DNA of 64,000 nucleotides, from positions 24,623,336 through 24,687,335 of the forward strand of contig OX155963.1 of the NCBI GenBank assembly GCA_944548615.1. Direction: 5' to 3'. Position 1 is the first letter of the stretch. Each line of letters opens with the position of its first letter. Source of the DNA: Micropterix aruncella (taxonomy: Eukaryota > Arthropoda > Insecta > Lepidoptera > Micropterigidae). Positions 21,790 to 32,507 of the stretch are shown here, one piece after another. A program made the position numbers and the translations under genes. The notes beneath the pieces were generated by a model. The model had not been told where the DNA came from. It was given only the letters and a program-made list of their open reading frames with translations, and did no database searches.

Positions 21790-22711
21790 AGTAAATATAT
21801 CAAAAGGAATAAAAAACACGACTGCCGTTACGAAAAGAAAACTTCTGTATCTATAACAAGGTAGAGAGGACGAGTAAAGTATTGAACATAACAACAAAAT
21901 AAGACTGATTTTATTAAATATCTTCATTATATTTGATACATTGATGCAATGCATCTTTCATTATCTTAATGACATTTGATTGAAACCTCAAATAATTATA
22001 TAAAATTTAACGCCCTCTATACTCAATTGTATGTACTCTTTCGAACTATCTTTTTACATTAATACCATTTCTGGTCGCTTGATTTAATTTAGTGTTTATT
22101 AGTGTAAACAAAATTGATGAGAGCGATTTGATCCCCTTTCCATGTATTGAGCGATTTAACCCCCTTCCCATGTATTGAGCGATTTTTGCCCATAATCAAC
22201 CATTATCCTGAAGATATTCAAAAATAGATATACATAGATATAAATAGATATATAAATAGATATAGGTCTGAGATATTCAAAAATATATATTTCATTGAGG
22301 TACCCGATTTTCAGTTAGCTTCTGGAATCATTTGTAGTACTTTACTTGTAGTAATTATTTTTTTTTACTGTTTTTTATAAAATATTTGTAGATTATGTAT
22401 TTATCCATATATTTTCGGAATGTACTCAAACAGACCTTTTATTTGAAACTAAACACGATATATTTACGGTAATGTACATATGTACATATGTACGATATAT
22501 TTACATTTGGAGATTTGAGATTTAGACAACTATTTAATTAATATTTTGACAGTTAAGGTACTCTATGATACTCAAGATGACATAACGGTTCTAACAATAC
22601 CACATACTCCTAAATCGGTTCGAGCGTTTAGAAGTTATAGCGAAATAACGTAATTGTGTAATAACGCAATAGTGGAATTACGCTCTTTTTTTGTTTGGCG
22701 GTCGTGTAACA
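21790..22711 (+). repeat. Family A repeat, copy 4, interrupted
   Basis: The 5' end is at 21790-21845 ('caagtaaatatatc...cacgactgccgttac'). The body resumes near 22335 and ends at 'ttggcggtcgtgt' (22711). The roughly 490 bp between is unrelated and includes a short tandem repeat. Confidence 0.6.
22120..22190. repeat. Short tandem repeat, about 33-bp unit
   Basis: 'gagcgattt' recurs three times, with 'cccatgtatt' or 'tccatgtatt' between. Confidence 0.7.
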
Positions 22712-22859
22712 AAAAAGTGGTTCGCATATCTTTAACATTCTTGAAAAAAGCCACCTCAATTACGCACCTAATGTCACACCACCATTATTGTCACACCACC
22801 ATTATTTTTGATATTATATAAAACCTACATCTGACCAATATTAGAAGTTTGATTCCAGA

Positions 22860-23290
22860 TCTGGAATCCTTACTTTGTGAAAGACGAGGATCATCACGGG
22901 AAAGTACAGCAAATGCCAGCCAGGATGCCAATGGGTTTTAAAAACCTGGAATATTTAGAAAGACTCCTCAGATTGCAACTGCCCAAAATCCAGGATCGTC
23001 GGATCAGGGGTGACCTCATTGAGATGTATAAGATCCTCAACAGATGTTATAATTGCCCCGAGTGGTCTTCAAATTTAAGCGATAGCACATGCATAGTCTG
23101 CGAGGACACGACTTTTAAACTGGACAAAACGCGATTCCACTCCAATCGCAGGGATCACTTCCTAGCCAACCGGACAGTAAAATAGTTTATCTGCTGAAGT
23201 GGTTGAAGCGTGTAGTGTAAGCATATTTAAAAATAGATTAGGCGTACATTTAAAAAATGGCGTAAACAACCTTTAGACATATCAGTGTTA
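22860..23290 (+). pseudogene. LINE ORF2 C-terminal fragment
   Basis: The plus-strand frame 22877-23185 contains 'GFKNLEYLERLLRLQLPK' and 'DRRIRGDLIEMYKILN', a signature of the post-RT C-terminal region of many LINEs. After a stop at 23183 the reading continues in another frame ('SLSAEVVEACSVSIFKNRL'), so one frameshift has occurred. Everything upstream, including the RT catalytic box, is absent. It lies between two family A copies. A related fragment is at 62216-62580. Confidence 0.75.
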
Positions 23291-23337
23291 AATTCAAACA
23301 CATCACCAATTGTTCTGCTTCTCTGTAAATATAATAA

Positions 23338-23765
23338 TAACAAGTAAATATATTAAAAAAGAATAAAAACACCACTACCGTTACAGAAACTGAACTATTG
23401 TATTTATAATTATTTTAATTACAGCTTTTTATTATATAAAAAATTGCGGTTTATGTATTTATCCATATATATATTTCTGGTATGTACTTAATCAGACCCT
23501 TCATTTGACACTAAACACAATATATTTATGTTAATATTTAACCATTTGGACATTTTGACAACTACTTACTTGATATTTGGAGAGTTAAGGTACCCTATGA
23601 CACTCGGGATGACATAAAGATTCTAACAATACCACACACTTTTAAATCGGTTCAGCCGTTATAAGTTATGGTGGAAAAAAGAAATGGAAAACCCTAAACC
23701 ACATAGATGAACCCTAAACAGAAATTAGAGAACCCTACACTCCTCTTTTATCGGGTAGTCGTGTA
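23338..23765 (+). repeat. Family A repeat, copy 5
   Basis: Complete: 'caagtaaatatatt...accactaccgttacag' to 'cttttatcgggtagtcgtgt', with all internal landmarks. Confidence 0.75.
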
Positions 23766-24120
23766 ATAATAAAAGGAAGACGTCCTTGCTCAGCACGCGT
23801 AGAATCTTCGAAATGTATGAACTGTTAGTAGCTATGACGAAAATAAAACGCAGTCATCGCACCATAGCAGACAACGTTACTAAGTATCGTACGAAGTATT
23901 TCCACGCGCGCATCGCTATAGATAGACCGTTGCAAACTAGGCTTTCGCTGTAAACGTAACATAATGTCTTTTCTCTCACTTGAAGTGGAGATATCATCTT
24001 TCGACAGATGGACTTATATATAATATTTATTCATTTTATATCAACATTACAAACAAGACCAAGTCCTTAAGATTTAATATAAACATAAACACATATTATT
24101 CTTTACATCAAGACATATTC
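23766..24120. other. No gene seen
   Basis: Unique sequence; no feature recognised. Confidence 0.4.
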
Positions 24121-24396
24121 TTAAACCCTTCAGGCCTCAGCCCCTCAGCCGATTGACAAGTTGATGTCCCAAAAATTTTTTGTAAAAATTAGTAAAAAAA
24201 ATGAATTATGATACTGTCTCACCAAAACATTAATTACTGCTAAACCATAATTAAAATAAAACATATTAACATAATAAAACATAATAACATAAAACAAATT
24301 AAATTAAATTAAAATTAAAACGGGGCCGTCACGCTGAATTGTGTTGTGGCCGATATCGGCCAATTAGGGGTTAATACATTGTCATCTAGGGGTTAA
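24121..24396. mobile_element. piggyBac-type MITE (family G), copy 2
   Basis: TTAA at 24121-24124 and 24371-24374 enclose a sequence closely matching 4026-4295 ('cccttcaggcctcagccc', 'ggccgatatcggcc', 'aggggttaa'). A second 'aggggttaa' ends at 24396, as if the right end were partly duplicated. Confidence 0.75.
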
Positions 24397-24533
24397 TACG
24401 TTGTCAATATATTGTGTATTTTTTTAAACTGCTTTATATCTAATCTCTAATCTCTAGTACAAAACTTTAATATCAGCTGGCTAACTTAAATAAGTCTCAA
24501 ATTGCACATCTAGGCACAGGCGTACGCCTAGAT

Positions 24534-25337
24534 CAGTGTCATGCGAATCAATTGGAACAAAGAGTATTTTTCTTCGAAAAGTGCTTTATTGGACATAAAC
24601 ATACAAAAACAGTACTGGTAGTTATAGATTGTTAGTTTTAAAATAGAATGTGTCCTCCTTATGCGTTGATAACACCTTTTACTATTGTGGGCATAGAATT
24701 TACCAGGGTGTGACAGCTTCCTTTCAGTTTACATCATGAAACCAGACTCGAATTACTGCACTGATCATCTTGGTTTTCATTATACAATCCATCTTGGAGA
24801 GCCATTTTTTTGCAAATGGCCCAGAGGTTTCCGATCGGGTTGAGATTGGGGGAGTTTTCGGGCCATTCAAGTACAGTAATTATGTGGGGTTTTCAAGTAC
24901 AATCAAGTACGGTAATTAAGTACTTTTTTTTAAGAATGGCATGGGGCGAGATCTTGTTGAAAAAAAAATCGTGGTAAGGATAAACCTTGTGGAGCTCCCG
25001 TATCATATGGTTTGATAATATGTCAATATATTGGTTGGAATTTGAATTTGAAAAGTCTCGACAAAAGGGCCTTTCAAGATGGATTGTTCAACGAAATCCA
25101 AGATGATGAGTGCAGTAATTCAAGTCTGGTTTCGCGATGATGAACTGAAATGATGCTGTCAAAACCTAGTAAATGCTATGCATATAAGAGTGAAAAGTGT
25201 TATCAATGCAAAAGGAGGACACATTCTATATTAAAATTGACAATCTGTAACTATTAGTACTGTTTTTGTATGTGTATGTCCAGTAAAGCACTTTTAGAAA
25301 AAAAATACTCTTTGCTCCAATTAATTCGCACGGTACT
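24534..25337 (-). mobile_element. Foldback Tc1-like element with dead transposase remnant
   Basis: The outermost roughly 264 bp (24534-24798 and 25075-25337) are inverted copies of each other, starting 'agtgtcatgcgaatcaatt' and 'agtaccgtgcgaattaatt' on opposite strands. Between and partly within them the minus strand encodes a Tc1/mariner-type transposase C-terminus: 'FQQDLAPCHS' near 24961-24932 (second catalytic Asp) and 'WPENSPNLNPIGNLWA' near 24870-24815, where the family usually has NPIEN. The third catalytic residue Glu is therefore replaced by Gly. The N-terminal half is missing; in its place is a second, inverted copy of the 3' end. Not autonomous. Confidence 0.75.
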
Positions 25338-25979
25338 ATAGATGTGTGTAGATGTGTTACTGTGATAGATGTGTGACTATAGTACAAGGTTCGTTGTAAA
25401 ATCCGATTTCCCAAATTGTAGTACGACATTGAGCAATATAATACGCTATATAATCAACGCTATATGAAACGTTCAGAATTTCCTGCATCGGGTTCGTCTT
25501 CCTTTTAAATAGTATGCAAATAAATACCATTTATACTTGGATATAGTAATGCCTACATAACTAGTTCAGATGGAAGTAAAAGCATAACTAATTACAGATC
25601 TAGTTACATATCAAAATTAAAATTAAAATTCATTAAAAGTCAGTCGTAACAAATTTCATCATGGTAATTCATCATTAAAATAATTATTTTTACTCAGTAA
25701 CAACACATCGAAATTTTATTCGTAATTAATGTAAATTTCTCAATTATTTTTTGTAGTTTTTATGTGTTACTTATATGATTCTTGGATAAAACCTAATATA
25801 AATAAATTCAATTAATATAATTTTAATACTATCTTTTATCTATATTATTATTTAATATATATTTTATTTGGTACTTAATATTATATGTATTTGGATACAT
25901 GCGAAAGCGCCAAACATCACATCGTTTATCAAAAATAATAAGTATAATTACAACATATGTTTCAACTATAAGTGGTCTG
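25338..25979. other. No gene seen
   Basis: AT-rich. 25405-25460 ('gtacgacattgagcaatataatacgc') recalls 300-320 and 57140-57180, so a fragment related to the sequence around family C may be present. Confidence 0.4.
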
Positions 25980-26175
25980 CAAATAAATAAAGGAATTTAA
26001 GGTAATAAAGGAAATAAGGCAATGTTCTTAGATAAATAAAGGAATTTAAGGAAATAAAGTAATAGAGGAAATAAAGGAAACAAAGAAATAAATAAGGAAT
26101 TTAAGGAAATACAGGAATGTTCTTAGATAAATAAAGGACGTTAGGTAAATAAAGGTAGTTAGAGAAATACGCGGA
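25980..26175. repeat. Degenerate minisatellite
   Basis: Iterations of 'ataaaggaatttaaggaaat'. The phrase 'aatgttcttagataaataaa' recurs about 95 bp apart (26021 and 26115). Confidence 0.75.
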
Positions 26176-26353
26176 GAAATATGAATAAAAGCATTTTTTC
26201 ATGTTTAGAATATGCTTTTCCCAAAAATGCTTTTTCATTTTTAGAATATTTTTAAAAATATTATTATGCCTTTTTGTCAATTTCTTAGATCATTGATTCT
26301 TTTTATATAACACTAATGAATTCTTTAGTAAAATTCAGCATACAGTATACGAC

Positions 26354-26662
26354 GCGATTACGTTTCTTCGTGAACTTACATAGGAACTTAGTTCAATCGA
26401 ACGAGACAAAGCAATACGTTAGAACGGAATATAAAATGAACTATCGTAGATTTTCCCGCACCATAACTACCTGTCGAACTTATAGACGACCAAAAAAGTT
26501 AGAACACATTTCGTGCGGTGTTAGATTTAGCTGCTTTAGCTTCGGTGGGTAGTTTTAATGCGTAAAAGTGACAGCCGTTCATTTCACATTCCGCTCTGGC
26601 GTACTGCTCTGACTCATTCCCATGAAATAATTTCCGATGTTAGTTAAAGAGAAAGGCAATCG
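26354..26662. mobile_element. Palindromic MITE, family E, copy 2
   Basis: Same architecture as copy 1: 'cgattacgtttcttcgtgaa' at the left and 'aggcaatcg' at the right, with 'acgttagaacggaatataaa' opposite 'cattccgctctggcgtact'. Confidence 0.75.
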
Positions 26663-27219
26663 AGACCAAAATCTGCTCAAAAAAAACTGTTTTTTAATGA
26701 AGTTTTGCTGAAATATATTTTTTTAAATGTGTACACTTTGAAAAGGGTTCAATTCGTTTAAATTGTATGACACCGCAATGAGCACGAAGGGTGTATAAAC
26801 AACACACGCAGTAGGAAATTAACTTGTTGAATGTTAAAGCAGATTTTATTTTATTATTTCTCGAATGATACTTAAATATTTCAAAATCTGATTGTTTAAA
26901 ACATAATGATCAAAATATAAATGTAACAAATAATTCCTTTCTTTTCAAATCAGTAAAAATAATACTAAAAATAACCAAAATTCAGACGAAATAAAAAATT
27001 AATGCTCAATAATGGCATACGTAAAACGACAATAATCATAATGAATAATCAAATATTATCAATTTATTACTACAAAGTTTGAATTTCTTAAATTTCTCGT
27101 ATAAATCCGAACTAAAGCAAAGAACAATGAATACATCAGATTGATTAAGTCGGCTAATGCCGATGACAATTCGAAATATTCGAAAACTACAAATGTAACA
27201 GCCAGCATTCAAATTAAAA
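26663..27219. other. No gene seen
   Basis: AT-rich; nothing recognised. Confidence 0.4.
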
Positions 27220-27800
27220 TATAAAATCGGCTGTGTCTCCCCAAGACTTCCCGTCAAGTAGACAAGCCCCCTCGCCAACCCTCCCCCTCCCTCGCGTTGG
27301 GGCAACCACCCTCCCCCTTCGCGCCAATTCTAAATATATTTGCAATATTTTCCGTGGTATTAATATGTTTTTATTCCAAAAATTATGTAGTATTTTCCTA
27401 AACATGGCGGACTTTAAATATTATTTGTGTCGCTTTTATACGAGATATTCCAACCAAAATTTTACAACGTCATTTCGGTTTAACAAGGCGTCTGTGTACA
27501 GAGCTTCAAGTTTCCAAGTCCAATATTTTGAGATTGAAGTATGACTAGCCCGCTCTCTGGCGGACCGATTTTAACTACAATCATTTCATCTATTGCCATG
27601 ACCAATAAATGATGCCAGCATGACAAATGTCTGCTCCAAATAAAGCGTTTGGGCGCTATCGTAGAGGAATACACACACACACACACACACACACAGAGAT
27701 AGACAGAGACAGACACACATACAGGGAGACACACAGACAGACTTCAGTCTGGAAATGGTCTTAATCGCCTGGGGGGCGGAGTGGGGGGGGGGGGGGGGGG
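27220..27800 (+). repeat. Family F repeat, copy 3, with (CA)n and poly-G
   Basis: Most complete copy: 'cggctgtgtctccccaag', 'gtagacaagccccc', a C-rich block, 'atacgagatattccaacca', 'gggcgctatcgtaga', then (AC)n at 27671-27694 and an 'agacagacac' tract, closing with a G-run at 27783-27800. Confidence 0.75.
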
Positions 27801-29070
27801 TCAGTTCAGTTCAGTTCATTTTATTGTTTAAAATCTTTACAGATTGTAGAAACTTATATACTAGGCATAAAAAATACAGCAATTACCAAAACCTCTCTTA
27901 TAAAGGAACAGAATCGGCTATTCGATATTTTGTTTTTTTTTACAGTAGCTATGCAACTTTGTTGTGTAGTATTAGTAATAAATTCCAAATATTAAATTGC
28001 AATAAATTACGGAAATTATGTAATCACAAGTATTAATAATCACAAGTATCAATGTAAGAATATGTAACAACCAAAATATTATTTTTAAACTACAAAATAC
28101 ACATTATATCAGGTTGATCAAGATTCAAATGTTATTTAAAAATTTAATAAGTTACATAAGCGAGTTTAAATCTTAATAAAACTGTCAACAAATAAAAACC
28201 TATGTAATACATCTGTAAGTGAAAAATGCTTAGTTATTTTAAATCCCCTTATGTAAACAAATAAAACTCAAAATACATAAATTCGTCAAAATGTATACGA
28301 GTATACAGAAGTATAAGAAGACGGATACAAAATATATCCGTTTTTTCAACTCACAAAAATTTCGCGTTCACAATACTTTTCCTAGGTAGGCTGGTAAAGT
28401 AAAAGCTTGATATGCTCATTTTTATGACAGAAAACACTCAAATATATTTGGGTGAAAGGAGAGGCTGAATTTCGTCGAGTTTGAATGTTGTAAAAGATTA
28501 AGATGTTACAAAATAAAGAAAACATTAAGTTCACCACAAACAATACTTACATTCATAGAACAATACAACATTTGCTTCCGCTAAGTATACTCTAGTGAGA
28601 ATGATATTATTATTATTATTATTATTATTAAATGCCTTTCGAATCATAACAAGATTATGCAAATATCGTAACCCAATAAGCGTATGTACCTAATTATTCC
28701 AAGCCCACGTTCACACTCAACCTAAATCTTTAGAATTCTCGTCCACGAGTCGTTATCCAATTAGCAATGTGGAACTGTGATGTGAAGATTCGTCGCTTAG
28801 GCTTCGCGCTCACTGAACAACTGGCTCGTGAACTTACATACATTTGAAGTTGCTCTCAAATCTTCTTCTTCGCGGAGGACTTATTCGGTCCGGATATTGC
28901 CTATTTCTGCAAATGACTTTAATTGTAACTCAACTCAATTCAAGTCAACTCTGCATATTTTGACCTCTTAATTTTACAGTCGCGAAAGGTATACCTCTCA
29001 AATCTGTTACCTAGGCCCTCTCATTCATGCCGTTAATATAAACTTAGCTAATAAGTAGATTTGGCAATCT
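27801..29070. other. No gene seen
   Basis: Starts with (TTCAG)n at 27801-27820, possibly a LINE 3' tail on the minus strand. (ATT)n microsatellite at 28601-28631. The stretch 28690-28990 is GC-richer and unique but without a supported open frame. Confidence 0.4.
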
Positions 29071-29085
29071 GTTGCAATAACAGGG

Positions 29086-29754
29086 GAGCTAACGGGCCCT
29101 GCTGGAGTTGGCCACGAATACCCATTCGTTCAGGGTCCATCTATCGGCCTTCACGCAGAAGGGAGATCCAGGGTAGGACGCTGGCCTGCAGGACAGTCTC
29201 CCCTAGGAGTAAACCTTCAGGAGCTCCTGGACGGTTTGCGCACCGTGCGGCGTCAGCAAATTGATTGTGCACAGCCGGGTGAGTCTAGGAACAGTAATGT
29301 TTCCTATAGAGCGGGGGTGGTTGTTAACCTTATGGTAACTGCTCTTGAAACGACCATTCGGCCACCCGACCCCGGTGAATACGCAGGTCAAAGGATGCCG
29401 TGGTCCGCGATAGATTCGGTGGACACCGAATCACCGCTTCATAAGGGAGAGGACCGCGCAAGCGACCTCGATCCTGTAACCAGTCAGGAGGTAGGAGATA
29501 TCCTGAAGGTTGATTCCAGACGGAAATATACCTCCAAACTGGTTGTAAGGGGGCGAGGCTGCCCGCTGGGTGCCTTCCCGGTGCCTCGCCTTAAGGCCTT
29601 GGCCTCTGACGGGCAGGTGTCGTAGCTCTACGGCGGGTTGTTTTTCGTCCCAAGTCTTTTGCGCGCACCTCACGGGAGACATAACGATTAATATCGTTAA
29701 AACTTCCTGAGGTGAGGTGGGTTCGCCCGATGTACATAGTTGACAGCTCTAGTT
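29086..29754 (+). mobile_element. Family B retroposon-like element, copy 7, with 15-bp TSD
   Basis: Best-defined copy. It starts 'gggagctaacgggccc' and ends with 'cgcccgatgtacatagttga' plus a few bases, and is flanked by a perfect 15-bp direct repeat 'gttgcaataacaggg' (29071-29085 and 29755-29769). A duplication of that length fits LINE-type target-primed reverse transcription better than DNA transposition. Length is about 670 bp. There is no poly(A) tail, no tRNA-like head I can identify and no long conserved open frame. Internal landmarks are 'cctatagagcgggggtgg', 'gcgataga...accgaatc', 'gtaaccagtcagga' and 'gtgcctcgcc'. Confidence 0.7.
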
Positions 29755-29769
29755 GTTGCAATAACAGGG

Positions 29770-30306
29770 AATTATGAGAGACGAAAATCTACGTCATTGT
29801 TTTTATATTATCTGGTTTCTACACGTCTCAAGAATGTATAAAACACAATGGCACTTTAGTCACTAATACATAGTCAATAATAAAGCCTGGTTGTAGAATC
29901 AGGTCTATGTCGTTCTATATCGTTATCTGAAATCATCGATATGCCTGCCCCAAAACGTTAATTTGATCCTGATCCTGAATACCACTATTACTAATTAATG
30001 TTTGATATATTTGATAAGAGCTGCTTTTAAAAGTGATATTAATAGTTTTATATTATTTTTACCGCAAACATATTATACCATTATGTTAAGGTTAGCTGTA
30101 AGATACTTCAACAGATAAAGCGTTTAATAATAATATTATTAATTATTAATAATAATATTAATAGTAAAGCTGCTCTCATCACTTTGGCATTTTTTGTTGA
30201 ATATAGAATGCATATTCTCTACGTAAACGTTTTTTTATTAAAAATGGCAGAAACCCGTTTGGGTCCCAAAAACTGCTCCCTTAATCTGACAAGCACATCA
30301 GAGTCA
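29770..30306. other. No gene seen
   Basis: AT-rich, with a palindromic 'taataatattatt' cluster at 30125-30165. The last part (about 30240-30306) is probably the broken left half of the repeat into which the LOA-like element inserted. Confidence 0.4.
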
Positions 30307-30319
30307 AAGATTTACATAT
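30307..30319. repeat. Target-site duplication, left, of LOA-like element
   Basis: 'aagatttacatat', identical to 40707-40719. Confidence 0.85.
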
Positions 30320-30413
30320 GTAGTAGTAGTAGTTGGAGTGGGGGGCTTGTTTCCAGCCCTTGATGTCACCTAGATCTGTAAGGTCTTTTGTAACTACCCA
30401 CTGTGTGATTAGG

Positions 30414-32150
30414 TCAATTGTCAGCTAGTAGCCCGGTACTTCTTACCAGACTAAGTAGGTCACTGACCTTCAAGTTGGGCAGATCGCTGGGTTCGAGAAA
30501 GGCTCGTCCCAGTAAACTGTGTCTTTTGGCGGCGAGCCCTGGACAGCGGCCAACAATGTGTATGCTGTCTTCAGGTTCCTCGCCACATATTCGGCAATCC
30601 TTGCTCTCAGTCAAGCCAAGGTTGAATAGATGAGCTCTAAGGGTCGTGTGTCCGGTGAGGAGACCGATAGTGGTTCTAAGGTTCTTCTTGCTCATGTCAA
30701 GTAGGGCCTTGGTTTTCTTCTGTAGTGGTTGCTCCATCATGGCTTTTGCCTGGCGACATCCCTGACTCTGTTTCCAGGAAGCCCGATGTTCCTGCTCCAA
30801 GCAGTCCCTGATGATTTTCTTACCTGTAGCGAAGGGGACCCCTACAGCTGGCTCCACTGGGCAATCCAGTGTGCCCAGTTTTGCCAGTCTATCGGCCTCT
30901 TCGTTTCCGGGTATGCCTTGGTGACCCGGTATCCACATTAGGGTGATTTTGTTGGATTTTCCCAATTTGTTGAGCTCCTGCATGCAGTCCCAGACCACAG
31001 AAGATTCTGTGGTGGCTTTAGCCAGAGCGTCCAGTGCTGCTCTGCTGTCAGAGCAGATGAGGATTTGTCTGTTTTTTACCTCAAGTCGACTTTGTAGTTT
31101 TATGCATTCCAATATGGCAAGTACCTCGGCTTGGAAAACCGTAGCGTATTGTCCAAGGGGGATGCTGATTCTGTGGTTGGTTTTGGGTCCGTACACGCCT
31201 GCCCCAAAACGTCCATTTGTTCCTGAGCCGTCGGTGAACCAGGCGTCTGCGTTGTGGCTTTGAAGCCACTGCGGATTTTTCCATTCTTCCCTGGTGGGGA
31301 TTAGGATTTTATAGGATTTCTCTACCGAAATTTTTTTCCGTAGTCGATCCTGGGTCAGAGTGAATGGGCTTTTGTGGAGGAGGTTTAGCTCAGGATGATT
31401 GTGCCCTCCACGCTTCCACTCGCCCAAACACTTCAGTCTGTATGCTGTAAGTCTGGCGGAGTGGATGATGAGCTTGTCCAGAGGCGGGCAGCAGAGTGCC
31501 ACCTCTAATCCCGCTGTTGGGGTGGTCTTCATGACGCCAGTTGCAGCCCTCAGGTAGTTACCTTGAAGGCTTTTAAGCATTTTTACTGTCTCAAGCTTTT
31601 TCACCCTGGACCACCAGACTATTGCAGCATAGGTTAGTCTAGGCAGCAGTACTGCCCTGTAGAGCCATAAGGCGACCCTGGGTTTGAACCCCCAGGTTTT
31701 TCCCATGACTCTTTTGCACGTCCACAACGAGGCATAGAAGGTTGTTCTCTTGCGCTCGAGGTGGTGCTTCCAATTGAGCTTTGGGTCTAGATAGACTCCA
31801 AGGTATTTAACTACTGTAGCGTATTCTATCTCCTTATCCCAGAGCTTGAGACACTCAACGGGTTCGGGTTTGTATTTTCTGGTGAAAATCATGGCCTTAG
31901 TCTTGCTTGGATTAGCGGATAGACCTCTGGCCTGGCACCAGTCTTGGGTGGTCTTAAGTGCTTTGTCCATGAGCTCCTTAAGTATTGATAGGAAGTTTCC
32001 TCTGACTACTATGGCCACGTCATCAGCGTAGCCGTAGACAGAGAGGCCTAGGTTTTGTAGATCTATTAGGAGTTCGTCTACAACGATGCTCCACAAGAGG
32101 GGGGAGATGACTCCACCCTGTGGACAGCCCTTAGCAGGGATTCCCGTGAT
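30414..32150 (-). CDS. LOA-like ORF2, 3' portion: RT palm end, RNase H, CCHC motif
   Basis: This is the downstream part of the split ORF2. It opens with 'GIPAKGCPQGGVISPLLWS', the RT motif preceding the catalytic 'GYADDVAIVV' box, and continues through the thumb ('KYLGVYLDPKLNWKHH', 'LTYAAIVW'). An RNase H domain follows: 'WFTDGSG', 'FQAEVLAI', 'ICSDSRAAL' and 'NEEADRLA' supply the expected D-E-D-D residues. Near the end 'CRICGEEPEDSIHIVGRCPG' fits a CCHC-type motif common in this group. There is no internal stop. The upstream half lies at 37546-39449; joined at the 5-bp duplication the two halves are in phase. In place it has no start codon of its own, so it is presumably silent. Confidence 0.9.
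   Translation of the reverse strand: MTGIPAKGCPQGGVISPLLWSIVVDELLIDLQNLGLSVYGYADDVAIVVRGNFLSILKELMDKALKTTQDWCQARGLSANPSKTKAMIFTRKYKPEPVECLKLWDKEIEYATVVKYLGVYLDPKLNWKHHLERKRTTFYASLWTCKRVMGKTWGFKPRVALWLYRAVLLPRLTYAAIVWWSRVKKLETVKMLKSLQGNYLRAATGVMKTTPTAGLEVALCCPPLDKLIIHSARLTAYRLKCLGEWKRGGHNHPELNLLHKSPFTLTQDRLRKKISVEKSYKILIPTREEWKNPQWLQSHNADAWFTDGSGTNGRFGAGVYGPKTNHRISIPLGQYATVFQAEVLAILECIKLQSRLEVKNRQILICSDSRAALDALAKATTESSVVWDCMQELNKLGKSNKITLMWIPGHQGIPGNEEADRLAKLGTLDCPVEPAVGVPFATGKKIIRDCLEQEHRASWKQSQGCRQAKAMMEQPLQKKTKALLDMSKKNLRTTIGLLTGHTTLRAHLFNLGLTESKDCRICGEEPEDSIHIVGRCPGLAAKRHSLLGRAFLEPSDLPNLKVSDLLSLVRSTGLLADN
32146..32150. repeat. Target-site duplication, left, of nested CR1-like LINE
   Basis: 'gtgat', repeated at 37546-37550. 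Collapsing one copy restores the LOA-like reading frame. Confidence 0.75.
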
Positions 32151-32289
32151 TTATTTATTTATTTATTTATTTGTAACGAAACAGATAGTAGGTGGTACAT
32201 TTCATTAATAACATAGTGCCTTACATAATATGCTCTAACCTACTATCCTATAATATTGTTACAATGCATCCGTTAATAAGGCTCTAATC

Positions 32290-32500
32290 TAGATATTATA
32301 TGTATATATACATATACATATACATGCATATACATATACATATATACATACACATATACACATACATATACACATACATACATAAATATATACACACATA
32401 TCCACATATACATATACATACACACACATACACATATACATATACACACACATACATATCTACATATATTTTTATTTTTCCATATTATATATATTTTTAT
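32290..32500. repeat. TA/CA-rich microsatellite in the LINE 3' UTR
   Basis: Long run of 'acatat', 'atacac' and 'catata' iterations. It generates a spurious Tyr/Ile/His-rich plus-strand frame. It lies just after the ORF2 stop, so it is part of the transcribed LINE. Confidence 0.85.
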
Positions 32501-32507
32501 TTTTACA

